Assembly (NCBI GenBank): GCA_016213105.1
Contig: JACRBN010000007.1
Coordinates: 114,641-178,640 of the forward strand
Direction: 5' to 3'
DNA: 64,000 nt
From: Chloroflexota bacterium
GTDB taxonomy: Bacteria; Chloroflexota; Anaerolineae; Anaerolineales; Villigracilaceae
In this document: one piece after another, positions 18,753 through 27,785 of the stretch
Numbering within the stretch: the stretch's first letter is position 1
Layout: the number at the start of each line of letters is the position of its first letter
The notes under the pieces: model-generated
The model's database searches: none
The model's input: only the letters and a program-made list of their open reading frames with translations
Told to the model about the DNA's origin: nothing
Made by a program: the position numbers and the translations under genes

Positions 18753-19368
18753 CGAACCCGCAAAGGAACAGCGTTCACAGGAAATTCCTGTGAACGCTGT
18801 TGACTCTCCGCCCGCGCGCGCACCCTTCGACTGGAAGACGACCCTGTTGCGCGTGCTGGCTCTGACGGCCGTGGTCGGCCTGAGCGTGGTCGTGTTCGGT
18901 ATCCGCGACCGCGTGGAGGAATTCGCCGCCTTTGGGTACCCGGGCATCTTCCTGGTGGCCCTGCTGGCCAACGCCACCGTCTTTCTGCCTGCGCCCGGCG
19001 TGGCCGTGGTCTTTGCGATGGGCGGCATCTTCAACCCGGTCTTCGTGGGGCTGGCGGCCGGCTCGGGCGGCGCGCTGGGTGAGCTTTCGGGCTACCTGGC
19101 GGGATACAGCGGGCAGGCCGTGATCGAGCGCATGGATGCCTATGCACGCATCGAGCCCTGGGTGAAGAAATACGGCGGCTGGGCCATCCTGGTTTTATCT
19201 GCCATCCCCAACCCCTTCTTTGACATCGCAGGCGTGGCGGCGGGCATCGGCAAAATGCCCATGGCGCGCTTCCTCTTCTTCTGCTGGATCGGGCAGGTCA
19301 TCAAGATGACGCTCTTTGCCCTGGCGGGTGCCTATTCCCTCACCTGGATCCTCAAGCTCATGGAGTAA
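18730..19368 (+). CDS. VTT-domain (DedA/TMEM41-like) membrane protein
   Basis: Up to 212 residues. The GTG at 18730 overlaps the isomerase gene; a second in-frame GTG at 18790 would give 192. About five hydrophobic segments include an initial helix ([19 protein letters not shown]). The family motif region [20 protein letters not shown] and a re-entrant [17 protein letters not shown] follow. VTT proteins are linked to phospholipid scrambling or flippase roles. The 15-base hairpin at 18767-18801 falls inside the longer version, leaving the start uncertain. Confidence 0.85.
   Translation: MSPSKKANEPAKEQRSQEIPVNAVDSPPARAPFDWKTTLLRVLALTAVVGLSVVVFGIRDRVEEFAAFGYPGIFLVALLANATVFLPAPGVAVVFAMGGIFNPVFVGLAAGSGGALGELSGYLAGYSGQAVIERMDAYARIEPWVKKYGGWAILVLSAIPNPFFDIAGVAAGIGKMPMARFLFFCWIGQVIKMTLFALAGAYSLTWILKLME
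18767..18801 (+). promoter_or_regulatory. Perfect 15-base-stem hairpin at the isomerase/VTT junction
   Basis: AACAGCGTTCACAGG, loop AAATT, then its exact complement. There is no U-run, so it is a weak terminator candidate. It could instead control translation of the VTT gene, because the GTG at 18790 lies in the right arm. Confidence 0.6.
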
Positions 19369-19375
19369 CCGATAT

Positions 19376-20734
19376 ATGACTGACTACACGAATGTCGATG
19401 CTTATCTCGAAACCCACCTGGACCGCAGCCTGGCCGAGCTTGGACGGCTGGTCGCCCAGCCGAGCATTTCCGCGCAAAAGATCGGCCTGCACGAGTGCGC
19501 CGCCCTCGTCGGCGAAATGCTCAAGGCGCGCGGCTTCGCGGTGCAGATCCACCCCACGGCTGGCTCGCCCGTGGTCTTTGCCGAGCGCAAGGGTAAAACC
19601 GACAAGACCATCCTGATCTACAACCATTACGATGTCCAGCCGCCCGAGCCGCTCGAATTGTGGGAGACCCCGCCCTTCGAGCCCAGCATCCGCGGCGGCA
19701 AGATGTACGGGCGCGGCGTCAGCGACGACAAGGGTCACCTCGTCTCGCGCCTGCACGCCATCGACGCGCTGCTCGACGAGGCGGGCGAACTGCCCTGCAA
19801 TGTCAAGTTCATCGTCGAGGGCGAGGAGGAGACCGCCAGCGTCAACCTGGCAAAGTTCATTAATGAAAACACCGAACTGCTCAAGGCGGACGCCTGCATC
19901 TGGGAGTTCGGCGGCGTCGACCATACCGACACGCCTCAGGAATACCTCGGCCTGCGCGGCATCCTGTACGTGGAATTGTCGCTCGATCTGCTCGGCACCG
20001 ACGTTCACTCGGGGCTGGGCGGCAGCATCTTCCCCAATGCGGCCTGGCGGCTGGTCTGGGCGCTGAACACGCTCAAGGGGCCCGACGAACGCATCCTCGT
20101 CCCGGGCTTTTACGACGATGTGCAGCCCCCGTCGGCGCGCGACCGCGAATTGATGGCGGCCCTGCCCGATCCCGCCGAGGAGTACAAATCCCGCTACGGC
20201 GTGCCCTACTTCACCAAGGGCCTGACCGGCGGCACCAAGCTCAAGATCGAGGAAGTCTTCACGCCCACCTGCACCATCTGCGGCCTGACCGCGGGCTATC
20301 AGGGGCCTGGCTCGAAGACCGTGCTGCCCGCACGCGCCTCGGCTAAGGTCGATTTCCGCCTGGTACCGAACCAGAACCCCGAGAAGATCCTCGAAAGCCT
20401 GCGCGCCCACCTTGACTCGCACGGCTTCAGCGACATCCAGATCGAGAACCTAGGCGGCGACTTCCCCGCCCGCACCGACCCCGACCACCCCTTCATCAAA
20501 CTGGTGGTGGAGACCGCCAGGGGCGTGTACGATAAACCGATGGACGTGATCCCCATCACGGGCGGCTCAGGCCCCAACCACCCCTTCATCCACGTGCTGG
20601 GACTGCCCGTCGCCACGGGCGGCATGGGTTACCCCGACACCCGCACCCATGCCCCCAACGAAAACATCCGCCTGGATCTGTATCTCAAGCACGCCCGCCA
20701 CGTCGCGCGCATCCTCTCGGAATTTGGAAAGTGA
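19376..20734 (+). CDS. M20-family metallopeptidase (dipeptidase)
   Basis: 452 residues. Metal ligands are visible in YNHYDVQPP (His, Asp), GRGVSDDKGH, VEGEEETAS (general base Glu-Glu) and the C-terminal THAPNENI. The lid or dimerisation domain occupies about residues 190-330 (GTDVHSGLGGS). This matches the M20 subgroup with carnosine-type and other dipeptidases. The ATG is eight bases after the VTT stop, so the two are probably co-transcribed. Substrate preference cannot be assigned. Confidence 0.93.
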   Translation: MTDYTNVDAYLETHLDRSLAELGRLVAQPSISAQKIGLHECAALVGEMLKARGFAVQIHPTAGSPVVFAERKGKTDKTILIYNHYDVQPPEPLELWETPPFEPSIRGGKMYGRGVSDDKGHLVSRLHAIDALLDEAGELPCNVKFIVEGEEETASVNLAKFINENTELLKADACIWEFGGVDHTDTPQEYLGLRGILYVELSLDLLGTDVHSGLGGSIFPNAAWRLVWALNTLKGPDERILVPGFYDDVQPPSARDRELMAALPDPAEEYKSRYGVPYFTKGLTGGTKLKIEEVFTPTCTICGLTAGYQGPGSKTVLPARASAKVDFRLVPNQNPEKILESLRAHLDSHGFSDIQIENLGGDFPARTDPDHPFIKLVVETARGVYDKPMDVIPITGGSGPNHPFIHVLGLPVATGGMGYPDTRTHAPNENIRLDLYLKHARHVARILSEFGK

Positions 20735-20779
20735 CCTTTTTCACTCCGATTTCGTGACATTGTTGATTTTGAACAGACG

Positions 20780-20785
20780 TATAAT
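20780..20785 (+). promoter_or_regulatory. -10 box upstream of the CBS-ACT gene
   Basis: TATAAT about 61 bases before the ATG. GTGACA at 20754-20759 is a candidate -35 but the 20-base spacing is long. Confidence 0.4.
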
Positions 20786-20846
20786 CGCATTGTACAAATA
20801 TTCACAAAGCGAACCCACCATTCGCTGAACCACCCTGGAGGTCCCC

Positions 20847-21488
20847 ATGCTTGTCGGTGAAAGAATGTCCCACCCCGTTATTTCCGTCTCGCCCGAGACT
20901 CCCATCCACGATGCGCTGGCCATGTTCAAGAAGGAACACATCCGCCGCGCGCCCGTGATGAAGGATGGCAAGATGGTCGGCATCATCTCGGAACACGACC
21001 TGATCAATGCCTCGCCCTCCCCCGCCTCGACCCTGAGCGTGTGGGAAATGAATTACCTGCTCAGCAAAATCACCGTCAAGGGCGTCATGACCAAGAAGGT
21101 CATGACCGTGAAAAAGGATACGCCCATCGAAGAGGCCGCGCGCATCATGGCCGATAACAAGCTGGGCGGCCTGCCCGTGGTCGACGATGGCAAGGTGGTC
21201 GGCATGATCACCGAAACCGATCTGTTCAAGATATTCCTGGAGTTGATGGGCGCCCGCGAAAAGGGCATCCGCGTCACGGTGCAGGTCGAGGACAAGCCCG
21301 GGCAGTTGATGAAGCTGACCAAGGCCGTCAGCGATGCAGGCGGAGATTTCATCTCCTTCGGCCAGTTCACCGGCCCCGACACCAGTTCGAAGCTGGTCAC
21401 CTTCAAGGTGGCTGGCATGAAACTGGACGCGGTCAAGACTGCGGTCGAGAAGATCGTCAAGAAGTTCTGGGACGTGCGTCAGAGCTGA
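20847..21488 (+). CDS. CBS-pair plus ACT domain protein (AcuB-like)
   Basis: 213 residues. Two CBS motifs (about 1-55 with MSHPVISVSPETPIHDAL; about 78-135 with VMTKKVMTVKKDTPIEEAA) form one Bateman module that senses adenine nucleotides. The last 75 residues are an ACT domain (VTVQVEDKPGQLMKLTKAV). This is the AcuB layout; the amino-acid or nucleotide ligand is unknown. It has CTGGAGG upstream and its own terminator, so it is a single-gene unit. Confidence 0.88.
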   Translation: MLVGERMSHPVISVSPETPIHDALAMFKKEHIRRAPVMKDGKMVGIISEHDLINASPSPASTLSVWEMNYLLSKITVKGVMTKKVMTVKKDTPIEEAARIMADNKLGGLPVVDDGKVVGMITETDLFKIFLELMGAREKGIRVTVQVEDKPGQLMKLTKAVSDAGGDFISFGQFTGPDTSSKLVTFKVAGMKLDAVKTAVEKIVKKFWDVRQS

Positions 21489-21501
21489 ACCACCCGTCAC
21501 A

Positions 21502-21533
21502 AAAAACAGACTGGCGCGCGCCAGTCTGTTTTT
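21502..21533. terminator. Perfectly palindromic bidirectional terminator
   Basis: AAAAACAGACTGGCGC directly followed by its complement. It has an A-run and a T-run at its ends and serves the convergent CBS-ACT and DUF1801 genes. Confidence 0.9.
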
Positions 21534-21550
21534 ATTTCGGGCAGACGGGA

Positions 21551-21928
21551 TCAGGCCTTCGGCCCGGCCTTTTTCAGGTTTTCGGCGACCCTGAAGCGCA
21601 CGACCCTCCCGATCAGCTCCAGGGGCAGCGGCTGGTCGAGCGGGAATTGATAATTTCCCTTCGGGCCTGCGTAGACCGCGAGTTCATCCCCAAATTCCCG
21701 CAGGGCGCTGGAGGCTCCGTACAGTCCCACGTGATTCTTCCAGGCGGCAAAATAGACCAGGTTCCCATGCAGGGCAAAGGCGGGCATCTGGTAGCTGATC
21801 TTTTCCTGCGCGCCGGGAGCGGCGGCATGGATGGCCGCCCGCAAATCCTCCAGGATGTTCCGCACCTCTGCGGGGAAAGTCGCAATGTATTCATCGATGG
21901 AGGTAAAGTTGACTTTTTCGCTTTTCAT
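21551..21928 (-). CDS. DUF1801 protein (YdhG-like)
   Basis: 125 residues. SIDEYIATFPAEVRNILEDL, EKISYQMPAFAL and the YFAAWKNHVGLYG segment are characteristic of the DUF1801/YdhG fold, a small alpha-beta domain. One branch (Bacillus YdhG/FrataxIn-like Fra) was proposed to handle iron. The C-terminal KGNYQFPLDQPLP is the usual substrate-binding-like edge. Molecular role unclear. GGAG lies upstream of the ATG. Confidence 0.85.
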   Translation of the reverse strand: MKSEKVNFTSIDEYIATFPAEVRNILEDLRAAIHAAAPGAQEKISYQMPAFALHGNLVYFAAWKNHVGLYGASSALREFGDELAVYAGPKGNYQFPLDQPLPLELIGRVVRFRVAENLKKAGPKA

Positions 21929-22232
21929 TGGAGCTCCTTCTTGTGGATCAAAAGTTTCCTGTCAGAGTGGCGCGGATAAGATAAAAGGGTGCAGCATTAC
22001 AGAACGCACATTCTAATTTGACAAGATTTACCAGATTCCGCACTTCGGCCCGCGCCAGAGTCTAATCAGAGAAAACACAATGGGCGGGCATGGGTATACC
22101 GCACTCGGGTGAAAATTGCGTTTTTTAGAGGGTGGAAAGCGCAATTTTCACCCGTGGGTATTATATAATATCGTCCAATACAGTTCTTCGGGAAAATCCT
22201 GCAAACACATTCAAGAGCCTGGGAGGGTTCCT
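21929..22232. other. Intergenic gap with divergent promoters and repeat copy 2
   Basis: It holds the leaders of two divergent genes and the second copy of the dispersed inverted repeat. I see no coding frame. Confidence 0.6.
22091..22170. repeat. Dispersed inverted-repeat element, copy 2
   Basis: Same architecture as copy 1: GGGTATACCGCACTC, GGGTGAAAATTGCG, a TTTTTTAGAGGGTGG centre, CGCAATTTTCACCC, then GTGGGTATTATATAATA. A TATAAT-like box again lies at the right edge. The next gene (22233) has its own GGGAGGG ribosome site and a leader of about 60 bases. Confidence 0.85.
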
Positions 22233-22568
22233 ATGAACGTTTCAGATTCTGCAAATTCCGCCAACACAACGCCCAAGCCGCCGCGCAGCAAAGCCCTGCT
22301 GGCCTGGATGATCGTCTCTCAAATTCTGGGCATAATCCCTATTCTTGCCCTGGGGGGCGTTGGCGTCTTCGGCATCCTGCTGGATGGGACGATCAATTTT
22401 CGGGGTTTTCTTCAATTCCTGTCGCCCCTGTTTATGCTCATTCCGCTGATCGGTTCCTGGGTTGCCTATGCAAAGCGGAATGAAAAGCTCGCGTGGATTC
22501 TGACCTCCCTGCCCATGCTCTACGTTTGCCTGGATCTGGTGATCGTTTTTGGGTGGATTTTTATTTGA
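22233..22568 (+). CDS. Small membrane protein, unknown
   Basis: 111 residues. A polar N-terminus rich in Asn, Ser and Pro (about 20 residues) is followed by three hydrophobic segments: about 23-48, 58-75 and 86-110. No family motif is recognised. The start has GGGAGGG eight bases upstream, which is why I preferred it to an earlier ATG. It lies directly downstream of the repeat element and upstream of an insertion sequence. Confidence 0.6.
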   Translation: MNVSDSANSANTTPKPPRSKALLAWMIVSQILGIIPILALGGVGVFGILLDGTINFRGFLQFLSPLFMLIPLIGSWVAYAKRNEKLAWILTSLPMLYVCLDLVIVFGWIFI

Positions 22569-22707
22569 GGGATGGGGGGAGCAGGCCGTTGACCATTGAG
22601 GCTTTGCGAAATTAAACTCTTCAAAGAGTCCCCCGCCTGGGTGCCGAGGCTTAAACCGCCTGACCCTAACTCGGACAAGCCGAAAGAGATTAGACCTCTT
22701 GCAAAAG

Positions 22708-23088
22708 TCATGATTTGAGTTCCAGGTTGTAGATGGCAACGATCAAATTGAAACGCAACCCAAAGCATTTTCGCCGATTACGGTAACGCTTACTCAAGAT
22801 CCGAAAGATCTTCAACTTGCGAATGATGTTCTCGATCAAAATGCGTTTCTTGGATAACTTGCGATTGGACACCTTCTGCGCTGCGCTCAAAGGATGAAGT
22901 TTACTTTTCTTGGCTGGCGTCTGGCTGTTGGAGTGCAGGCTGGTCAATCCTTGATAGCCTGCATCGGCTAAAATACAAATCTGTTTCGCCACGATGAAGC
23001 GGTTTTGTTTGAACAACTGAAAGTCATGCTGGCTTCCAAAGCAGAAGTCCGTAGCGAGGATTTGTTCGGTGTTCAGGTCTGCAATCAA
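22708..23088 (-). CDS. IS5-family transposase, C-terminal frame
   Basis: Codes for the second half of the DDE transposase: ADLNTEQILATDFCFGSQHD with the second catalytic Asp region, CILADAGYQGL, and the ENIIRKLKIFRILSKRYRN stretch with the final Glu. The frame is open upstream of the listed ATG back to the A-run near 23147, so the protein is probably made only by -1 frameshifting from the upstream frame. The ATG start is therefore nominal. Confidence 0.8.
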   Translation of the reverse strand: MIADLNTEQILATDFCFGSQHDFQLFKQNRFIVAKQICILADAGYQGLTSLHSNSQTPAKKSKLHPLSAAQKVSNRKLSKKRILIENIIRKLKIFRILSKRYRNRRKCFGLRFNLIVAIYNLELKS

Positions 23089-23567
23089 CTGCGCTTTTTG
23101 GGGGTGCTGCTTCTTTTTGCCGCTGTAATGCCGTTTTTGTCTTTTTTCCCTGGCACCGCCCGCCAGGGCAGGTGTGGGCGCTCAATCGGCTGTTCGGTCG
23201 CATCCACCAGCACAATTTCAAAAATCGTATCGCTCGGCCGCAACGCTTTCTTGCCTGGCAAGTGAAACTGCTTGGATTGGATCAGCACATTTTCAACCTT
23301 TTGGATCGTACGGCAGACTGTGGACTCGCTGACACCATAGGTCAAGCCAATGTGAAACTCAGTTCGATACTCACGCCAGTACATCAAAGTCATCAGCAGC
23401 TGGTCCGCTCGGCTGAGTGTGGTTGGCCTGCCAAAGCTACGCAAGCCTGTTTCCATAACTGCCAGCATTTGTTCAAAGGTGCTGCGCTGAACCCCCGTGC
23501 AGCGTTTGAATTCTTCAGCATTGAGCTTTTGTACGGTTTCATATCTCATGTGCCTATTATGGCACAC
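23085..23567 (-). CDS. IS5-family transposase, N-terminal frame
   Basis: 160 residues. A helix-turn-helix-like start (TGVQRSTFEQMLAVM), the SRADQLLMTLMYWREYRTEF motif and the first catalytic Asp in IVLVDATEQPIERP. Just past it the minus strand reads GGGAAAAAAG (23150-23141). A -1 slip there continues into RQKRHYSGKKKQHPQKAQL and the second frame. This may be a programmed frameshift, as known for this IS group, or an inactivating mutation. The element carries no other genes. Confidence 0.85.
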   Translation of the reverse strand: MCHNRHMRYETVQKLNAEEFKRCTGVQRSTFEQMLAVMETGLRSFGRPTTLSRADQLLMTLMYWREYRTEFHIGLTYGVSESTVCRTIQKVENVLIQSKQFHLPGKKALRPSDTIFEIVLVDATEQPIERPHLPWRAVPGKKDKNGITAAKRSSTPKKRS

Positions 23568-23583
23568 TTATGCAACAGGTCTA

Positions 23584-24163
23584 TTATGTCCGTATCGGGT
23601 CGGTTGCGTTCATTATGGTTCCGTCCGGAATCACGGGCATACTTCCCAACCAAAGTGAAAATGCGGTGCGTCCAAACCTGGATATGCCTTGATACTTCCA
23701 GAAGGCAAAGACCTGACCGACACAAAATGACACGGGTAAGTGATGGGGGTTCCTACCTACCCGCCCTGATTGCCAACCCCGCCACCACACTGCTGAACGC
23801 GTTCGAGGCCTTGACCTTCTCCGCGCCGAACAGGCGCGCCATGACCGCGATATCCAGCGGCCCACCGCTTCTTCGCAGCATAATGCCTCCCTCCGCTCAT
23901 CCTCACGAATTTTGCTCATTGTTTTTGATGCGCGCAGATTGGCGTTGACGGATTCCCCGGGGGGTTGCATACGTCCTGCAAGTCAAGTCACAGGGCCGTA
24001 TCCCTAAAAATAGGGGCTGAAAATACCCACCCGGGCGGGTGGAGAGAAATCACCGCATCCATACAATGAAGAAGAGCGATTGCGCCCACCTTCCGGTTGG
24101 TGGCTGAGCTGCAGCCCAGGTGAATTTTACGCACCCGCACAATCCTGCATCGAAGAAGGCCTC
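23584..24163. other. Gene-poor stretch between the insertion sequence and an SLH gene
   Basis: Apart from the Hsp70 tail copy listed separately, I see no coding frame. Near 24030 the sequence ACCCACCCGGGCGGGTGG forms a GC-rich palindrome. The 3' part is the leader of the SLH gene at 24164. Confidence 0.5.
23752..23866 (-). pseudogene. 3'-terminal remnant of an Hsp70-like gene
   Basis: The minus strand encodes GGPLDIAVMARLFGAEKV followed by KASNAFSSVVAGLAIRAGR and a stop. This is the C-terminus of the Hsp70-like protein at 29829 with a few changes. Bases 23778-23833 are identical to 29854-29909 (56 of 56) and similarity continues past the stop codon. Upstream of the Gly-Gly the homology ends, so only the gene tail is present. 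Confidence 0.85.
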
Positions 24164-27100
24164 ATGAAAAAAATCCAACTTCGCCCGATCCTCCTAGCCT
24201 TGCTCCTGTTGGTCACTCTCAGTACTACCGCTTCGGCCCAGCCTGCGTCCCTGCCGCCACGGACCGTTTCCGCGGCGGCCAGTTTCGACATCCCGCTGAC
24301 CGTGCGTGAAAACGCCGGCGTGACGCGCATCGACGACCCGGTCACATGGGGCGTTCCGCTGGACAAGAGCTTTGGCGTCACCAGCGCCAGCCAATTGCAA
24401 TTGACCGATGCCCTCGGACAGGCAGTCCCGACCCAATGTACCGTTCTTGCGCGGTGGGGCGGCGCGCCCGACGACGCGGCCAAGCCCATCAAATGGGTGC
24501 TGGTCGATTTCCAGGCGGATGTGGCCGCGAACGCCAGCGCGGTCTATCACCTCAAAAACAGCACCAGTCCCGCGCATCCCAGCCCCATCCAGGTCACGGA
24601 CTCGGCGGGGACGGTCGAGGTCGATACCGGGCGCGCCCGCTTCATGGTCAGCAAGAGCGGCTTTCGGCTGTTCGACCAGGTCTACCTGGACCGCGACGGG
24701 GATGCGGCGCTGGACGACAGCGTCCTGGCCGGCGCGGGACGCATCAGCGCCTCCTACAACGGCGCGACCTATTTCGCCGACACCTCCCAACCCGGGGAAG
24801 TGACGCTCGAACGCAGCGGGCCGCTGCATACCGTCCTGCGCGTGCGCGGCTGGCTCAAGGACGCCAGCGGCGCAAACAAACTGCTGGCCTACACCGCCCG
24901 CCTGCACTTCTACGCCGGCAGCGCCGCGACGCGCCTGGAATTCACTGTATGGAACGACAACGTGATCGCCAACGACGGCGCGGGCCAGCCGGACATCAAA
25001 ACCTTCGGGTCGCCGCATACCGTGCTCTTCGATGACCTGTCGGTGCAGATGCAGCTTGCCAATGCCGCCGCGCCCAGTTACACCTTGGCAGGAACCGCCG
25101 CCGAAACCTGGAGCGGCGCACTGGGCGGTTCGGCCTCGCTCTACCAGGATTCCTCCGGCGGGGCGCAGTGGCATCACGCGCCCGACAATTCCATCACCAC
25201 ATTCCGCGGATTCACCGCCGAAGCTAATGGCGGGACGCTGCACGCCGCCTGTAACGCAAGCGCCACCGACAGCCAGTGCCGCAGCCGCGGCTGGGGCGGA
25301 CTCTCCGGTGCCGGCGCCGGCGTCCACGCGGGGGTGCGGTATTTCTGGGAGAACTATCCCAAAGAGATCGCGTTGAGTTCCAAAGGCGCGGTGCGGGTGG
25401 GCCTCTTCCCCAGCCGCTTCGGAACACCATTTGAACTGCGCGTGGGCGAGCAGAAGACGCACGAGGTGCTGTTCTACTTCGGCGCGGGAAACGTCGCCAA
25501 CAGCATGACCGCCCTGCAAAACCCCATGCAGGCCTGGGCAGCGAGCGAATATTACCTCGACCAGGCCAAAGTCTTCGAGCGCTTCAACACCAACGCCGCC
25601 GCAAACCCCGACTTCACCGATTACGAAGGCTACGTGGACGCGGGGATTCTCTTTCCGCAATTCAACCTGTTCATCCTGCGCGAGGGCGGGGTGGGGTCAA
25701 ACTGGGTCTACTCGCCGCGGCCCGAATCTTGGGGCTGGCGCAACTTCGGCGATGTGATCGCCGAGGATGAGACCGGCGGCGAAGATTATCCCGTCTTCAC
25801 CAACCTGCAATACGATCATCCCTGGGGCAACCTGACCCAGGCCGTGCGCGCCACCAGCCGCGACGCGGAACTGACCGGCCTGTGGTGGTACCTGGTCGAG
25901 TCGGGCGCGCTGCACACCGCCGACGTGGACATCGTCCACTCGCGCTGCACCGGCCAAAGCCTCGACGAAATGCAAACCTGCACGGACCCCGCCATCCCCA
26001 TCCCCGTCGGCTGGGCGATGGGCGCGCGCTTCACCAATCAGTGGCACGCCTGGCCCGTGCCCGACATCCACCGCAACGCGGCCATCGACTACTGGTCGGG
26101 CAGCATCCGCGGCATGTTGAATTACTACTACTTCACCGGCAACGGCATGGTCAGGGACGCGTGGACTGAAATGGCCGAGAACGCGCGCTGGCGCATCCAG
26201 GACAGCCTGGGCGCAGGCCTGGTCAACAACAACCCCGGCGAATTCGACGGGCGCGAGGCCGCCTACGGCCTGGAGATCATGACCGACGCCTACAGCGCCA
26301 GCGGCGACCCAGCCTACCTCGAAGCGGCCCAAAAAGTGGTGACCGAATCCCACCCCGACCTGACCTGGTTCGGGGAGCCCGGCTATTTCCCCGACCCAAG
26401 CCTGGGCGGCTCGGGCAAACTGACCGGCCCGTGGATTTTGGGCTTGATCATGAAATCGCTCGGCAACTACCTCGACATGAGCGTGGAATGGGACGGCGAC
26501 CCCGACCCGGCCGCGCGCGACTCGCTCCTGCGCTACGCCGAACTTCAAACGACGTGGTGGCGGCTGGGCGAGAGTCAGCCCACCTGTTACACCATCTACG
26601 AAAACGGCGGCTGCACCCGCGACCAAAGCGCCGTCTTCCTTGCAGACGGGCTGGCCTGGGCGTTGATCTACAACGACGGAAGCCTCGACCCGGCCACGGT
26701 TCAGGCGGTTGCCAAAGACGCCTGGCAGAAGACCCTCAACGAACCCTGGGGGCCGGGCTATCCCAAGAACCAATACCTGACCGCCAAACAACATGCCCTG
26801 CAAAACATGAACGGCGCGGCCTGGATGTGGTACGCCCTTCACTGCACCGCTGGGGCCAGCGGCCCGGGCTGTGCGCCTGCAAACGCCGCCATCTTCGCCG
26901 ATGTGCCCGAAGGCCACTGGGCCAGATTCTTCATTGAAAGCCTGTACCTCAACCAGGTCAGCGGCGGCTGCGGCAGCGACCCGCTCATCTACTGCCCCGA
27001 CGCAAACGTCACCCGCGCCATGATGGCTGTCTTCGTCCTGCGCGCCGCCCACGGCCCGGCCTTCACTCCGCCTCCTGCCACGGGTACCGTCTTTGCCGAC

Positions 27101-27445
27101 GTTCCCGCCGACGGCTTCGCCGCCGCCTGGATCGAACAACTGGCTGCCGAGGGCATCACCGGCGGCTGCGGCGGCGGAGACTACTGTCTCAATGGCCCCG
27201 TCACCCGCGCCATGATGGCCGTCTTCCTCGTCAGGGCCAGGTATGGCATTGATTACACGCCTCCCGAGGCCACGGGCGAAGTCTTCGCCGATGTGCCCAC
27301 CGACAGCTTCGCCGCCGCCTACATCGAAAAACTGGCCGCGGACGGTGTGGCCGGCGGCTGCGGAGGCGGTAACTTCTGCCCCAACAAGTACATCACCCGC
27401 GCCGAGATGGCCGTCTTCCTCGTCGCCGCCTTCAACCTGCCGTAA
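24164..27445 (+). CDS. Secreted PcRGLX/YetA-like polysaccharide-active protein with three SLH repeats
   Basis: 1093 residues from the ATG before the signal peptide (MKKIQLRPILLALLLLVTLS). The N-terminal 430 residues are beta-rich (FDIPLTVRENAG, DGDAALDD), followed by an alpha/alpha-barrel-like region (about 560-880: GLWWYLVES, DYWSGSIRGMLNYYYFTG). This layout recalls the rhamnogalacturonan exolyase PcRGLX/YetA group; I am only moderately sure. Residues about 910-1093 are three SLH repeats with SGGCG/TGGCG and YC inserts, ending AFNLP. Probably wall-anchored carbohydrate processing. The two lower-GC flanks and repeat context suggest a mobile unit. Confidence 0.7.
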   Translation: MKKIQLRPILLALLLLVTLSTTASAQPASLPPRTVSAAASFDIPLTVRENAGVTRIDDPVTWGVPLDKSFGVTSASQLQLTDALGQAVPTQCTVLARWGGAPDDAAKPIKWVLVDFQADVAANASAVYHLKNSTSPAHPSPIQVTDSAGTVEVDTGRARFMVSKSGFRLFDQVYLDRDGDAALDDSVLAGAGRISASYNGATYFADTSQPGEVTLERSGPLHTVLRVRGWLKDASGANKLLAYTARLHFYAGSAATRLEFTVWNDNVIANDGAGQPDIKTFGSPHTVLFDDLSVQMQLANAAAPSYTLAGTAAETWSGALGGSASLYQDSSGGAQWHHAPDNSITTFRGFTAEANGGTLHAACNASATDSQCRSRGWGGLSGAGAGVHAGVRYFWENYPKEIALSSKGAVRVGLFPSRFGTPFELRVGEQKTHEVLFYFGAGNVANSMTALQNPMQAWAASEYYLDQAKVFERFNTNAAANPDFTDYEGYVDAGILFPQFNLFILREGGVGSNWVYSPRPESWGWRNFGDVIAEDETGGEDYPVFTNLQYDHPWGNLTQAVRATSRDAELTGLWWYLVESGALHTADVDIVHSRCTGQSLDEMQTCTDPAIPIPVGWAMGARFTNQWHAWPVPDIHRNAAIDYWSGSIRGMLNYYYFTGNGMVRDAWTEMAENARWRIQDSLGAGLVNNNPGEFDGREAAYGLEIMTDAYSASGDPAYLEAAQKVVTESHPDLTWFGEPGYFPDPSLGGSGKLTGPWILGLIMKSLGNYLDMSVEWDGDPDPAARDSLLRYAELQTTWWRLGESQPTCYTIYENGGCTRDQSAVFLADGLAWALIYNDGSLDPATVQAVAKDAWQKTLNEPWGPGYPKNQYLTAKQHALQNMNGAAWMWYALHCTAGASGPGCAPANAAIFADVPEGHWARFFIESLYLNQVSGGCGSDPLIYCPDANVTRAMMAVFVLRAAHGPAFTPPPATGTVFADVPADGFAAAWIEQLAAEGITGGCGGGDYCLNGPVTRAMMAVFLVRARYGIDYTPPEATGEVFADVPTDSFAAAYIEKLAADGVAGGCGGGNFCPNKYITRAEMAVFLVAAFNLP

Positions 27446-27785
27446 CTTTCAAAATCGTTTGCAACAAGACAGCCGCCATGAGGCGGCTGTCTTGGTTTAT
27501 CCAAACGAACACAATCTTTGTGAAAAGCCGCGCTTTCACAGGCAATATCCTTCCCATTTTTACACTTTTGTGGATAATAGCGGTCTACATTATAAAAATT
27601 AGACCGCCTTTTGTGACCCACTTCTATGGGGATTTATAAGTAGAAACGCCCCATCGCAACCGACAAAACAGCCACTCCCTTTATAGCCCTGTTAGTCAAA
27701 AACGAACAACATTCCTTCCTTCAGCATGGATATGGCTCAATCTCTTGGGCCATTTTCAAATTCAACGCAACCAAAGGACATCGCA
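27446..27785. other. Intergenic gap between two SLH genes
   Basis: AT-richer than its surroundings. It contains the terminator above and presumably the promoter of the next gene. No coding frame is convincing. Confidence 0.5.
27465..27494 (+). terminator. Terminator after the SLH gene
   Basis: CAAGACAGCCGCC, loop ATGA, then the exact complement. It is followed by GTTT rather than a long T-run. Confidence 0.75.

Larger units (their letters stand above)
22693..23581 (-). mobile_element. IS5-family insertion sequence (about 889 bases)
   Basis: Imperfect terminal inverted repeats GACCTCTTGCAAAAGT (left) and the complement of ACTTATGCAACAGGTC (right), flanked on both sides by TA, a probable two-base target duplication. 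Two overlapping transposase frames fill it. The TA target and split transposase point to the IS427-like part of IS5. Confidence 0.85.

Noticed and set aside
17472..19034. A 520-codon minus-strand frame across udk, the isomerase and the VTT gene
   Set aside because: Antisense to three well-supported genes and without any family motif.
24194..27139. Two very long minus-strand open frames opposite the SLH gene at 24164
   Set aside because: They lie fully antisense to a protein with clear signal peptide and SLH repeats. Their composition (His, Gly, Val and Ala-rich, no motifs) is that of a GC-rich shadow frame.
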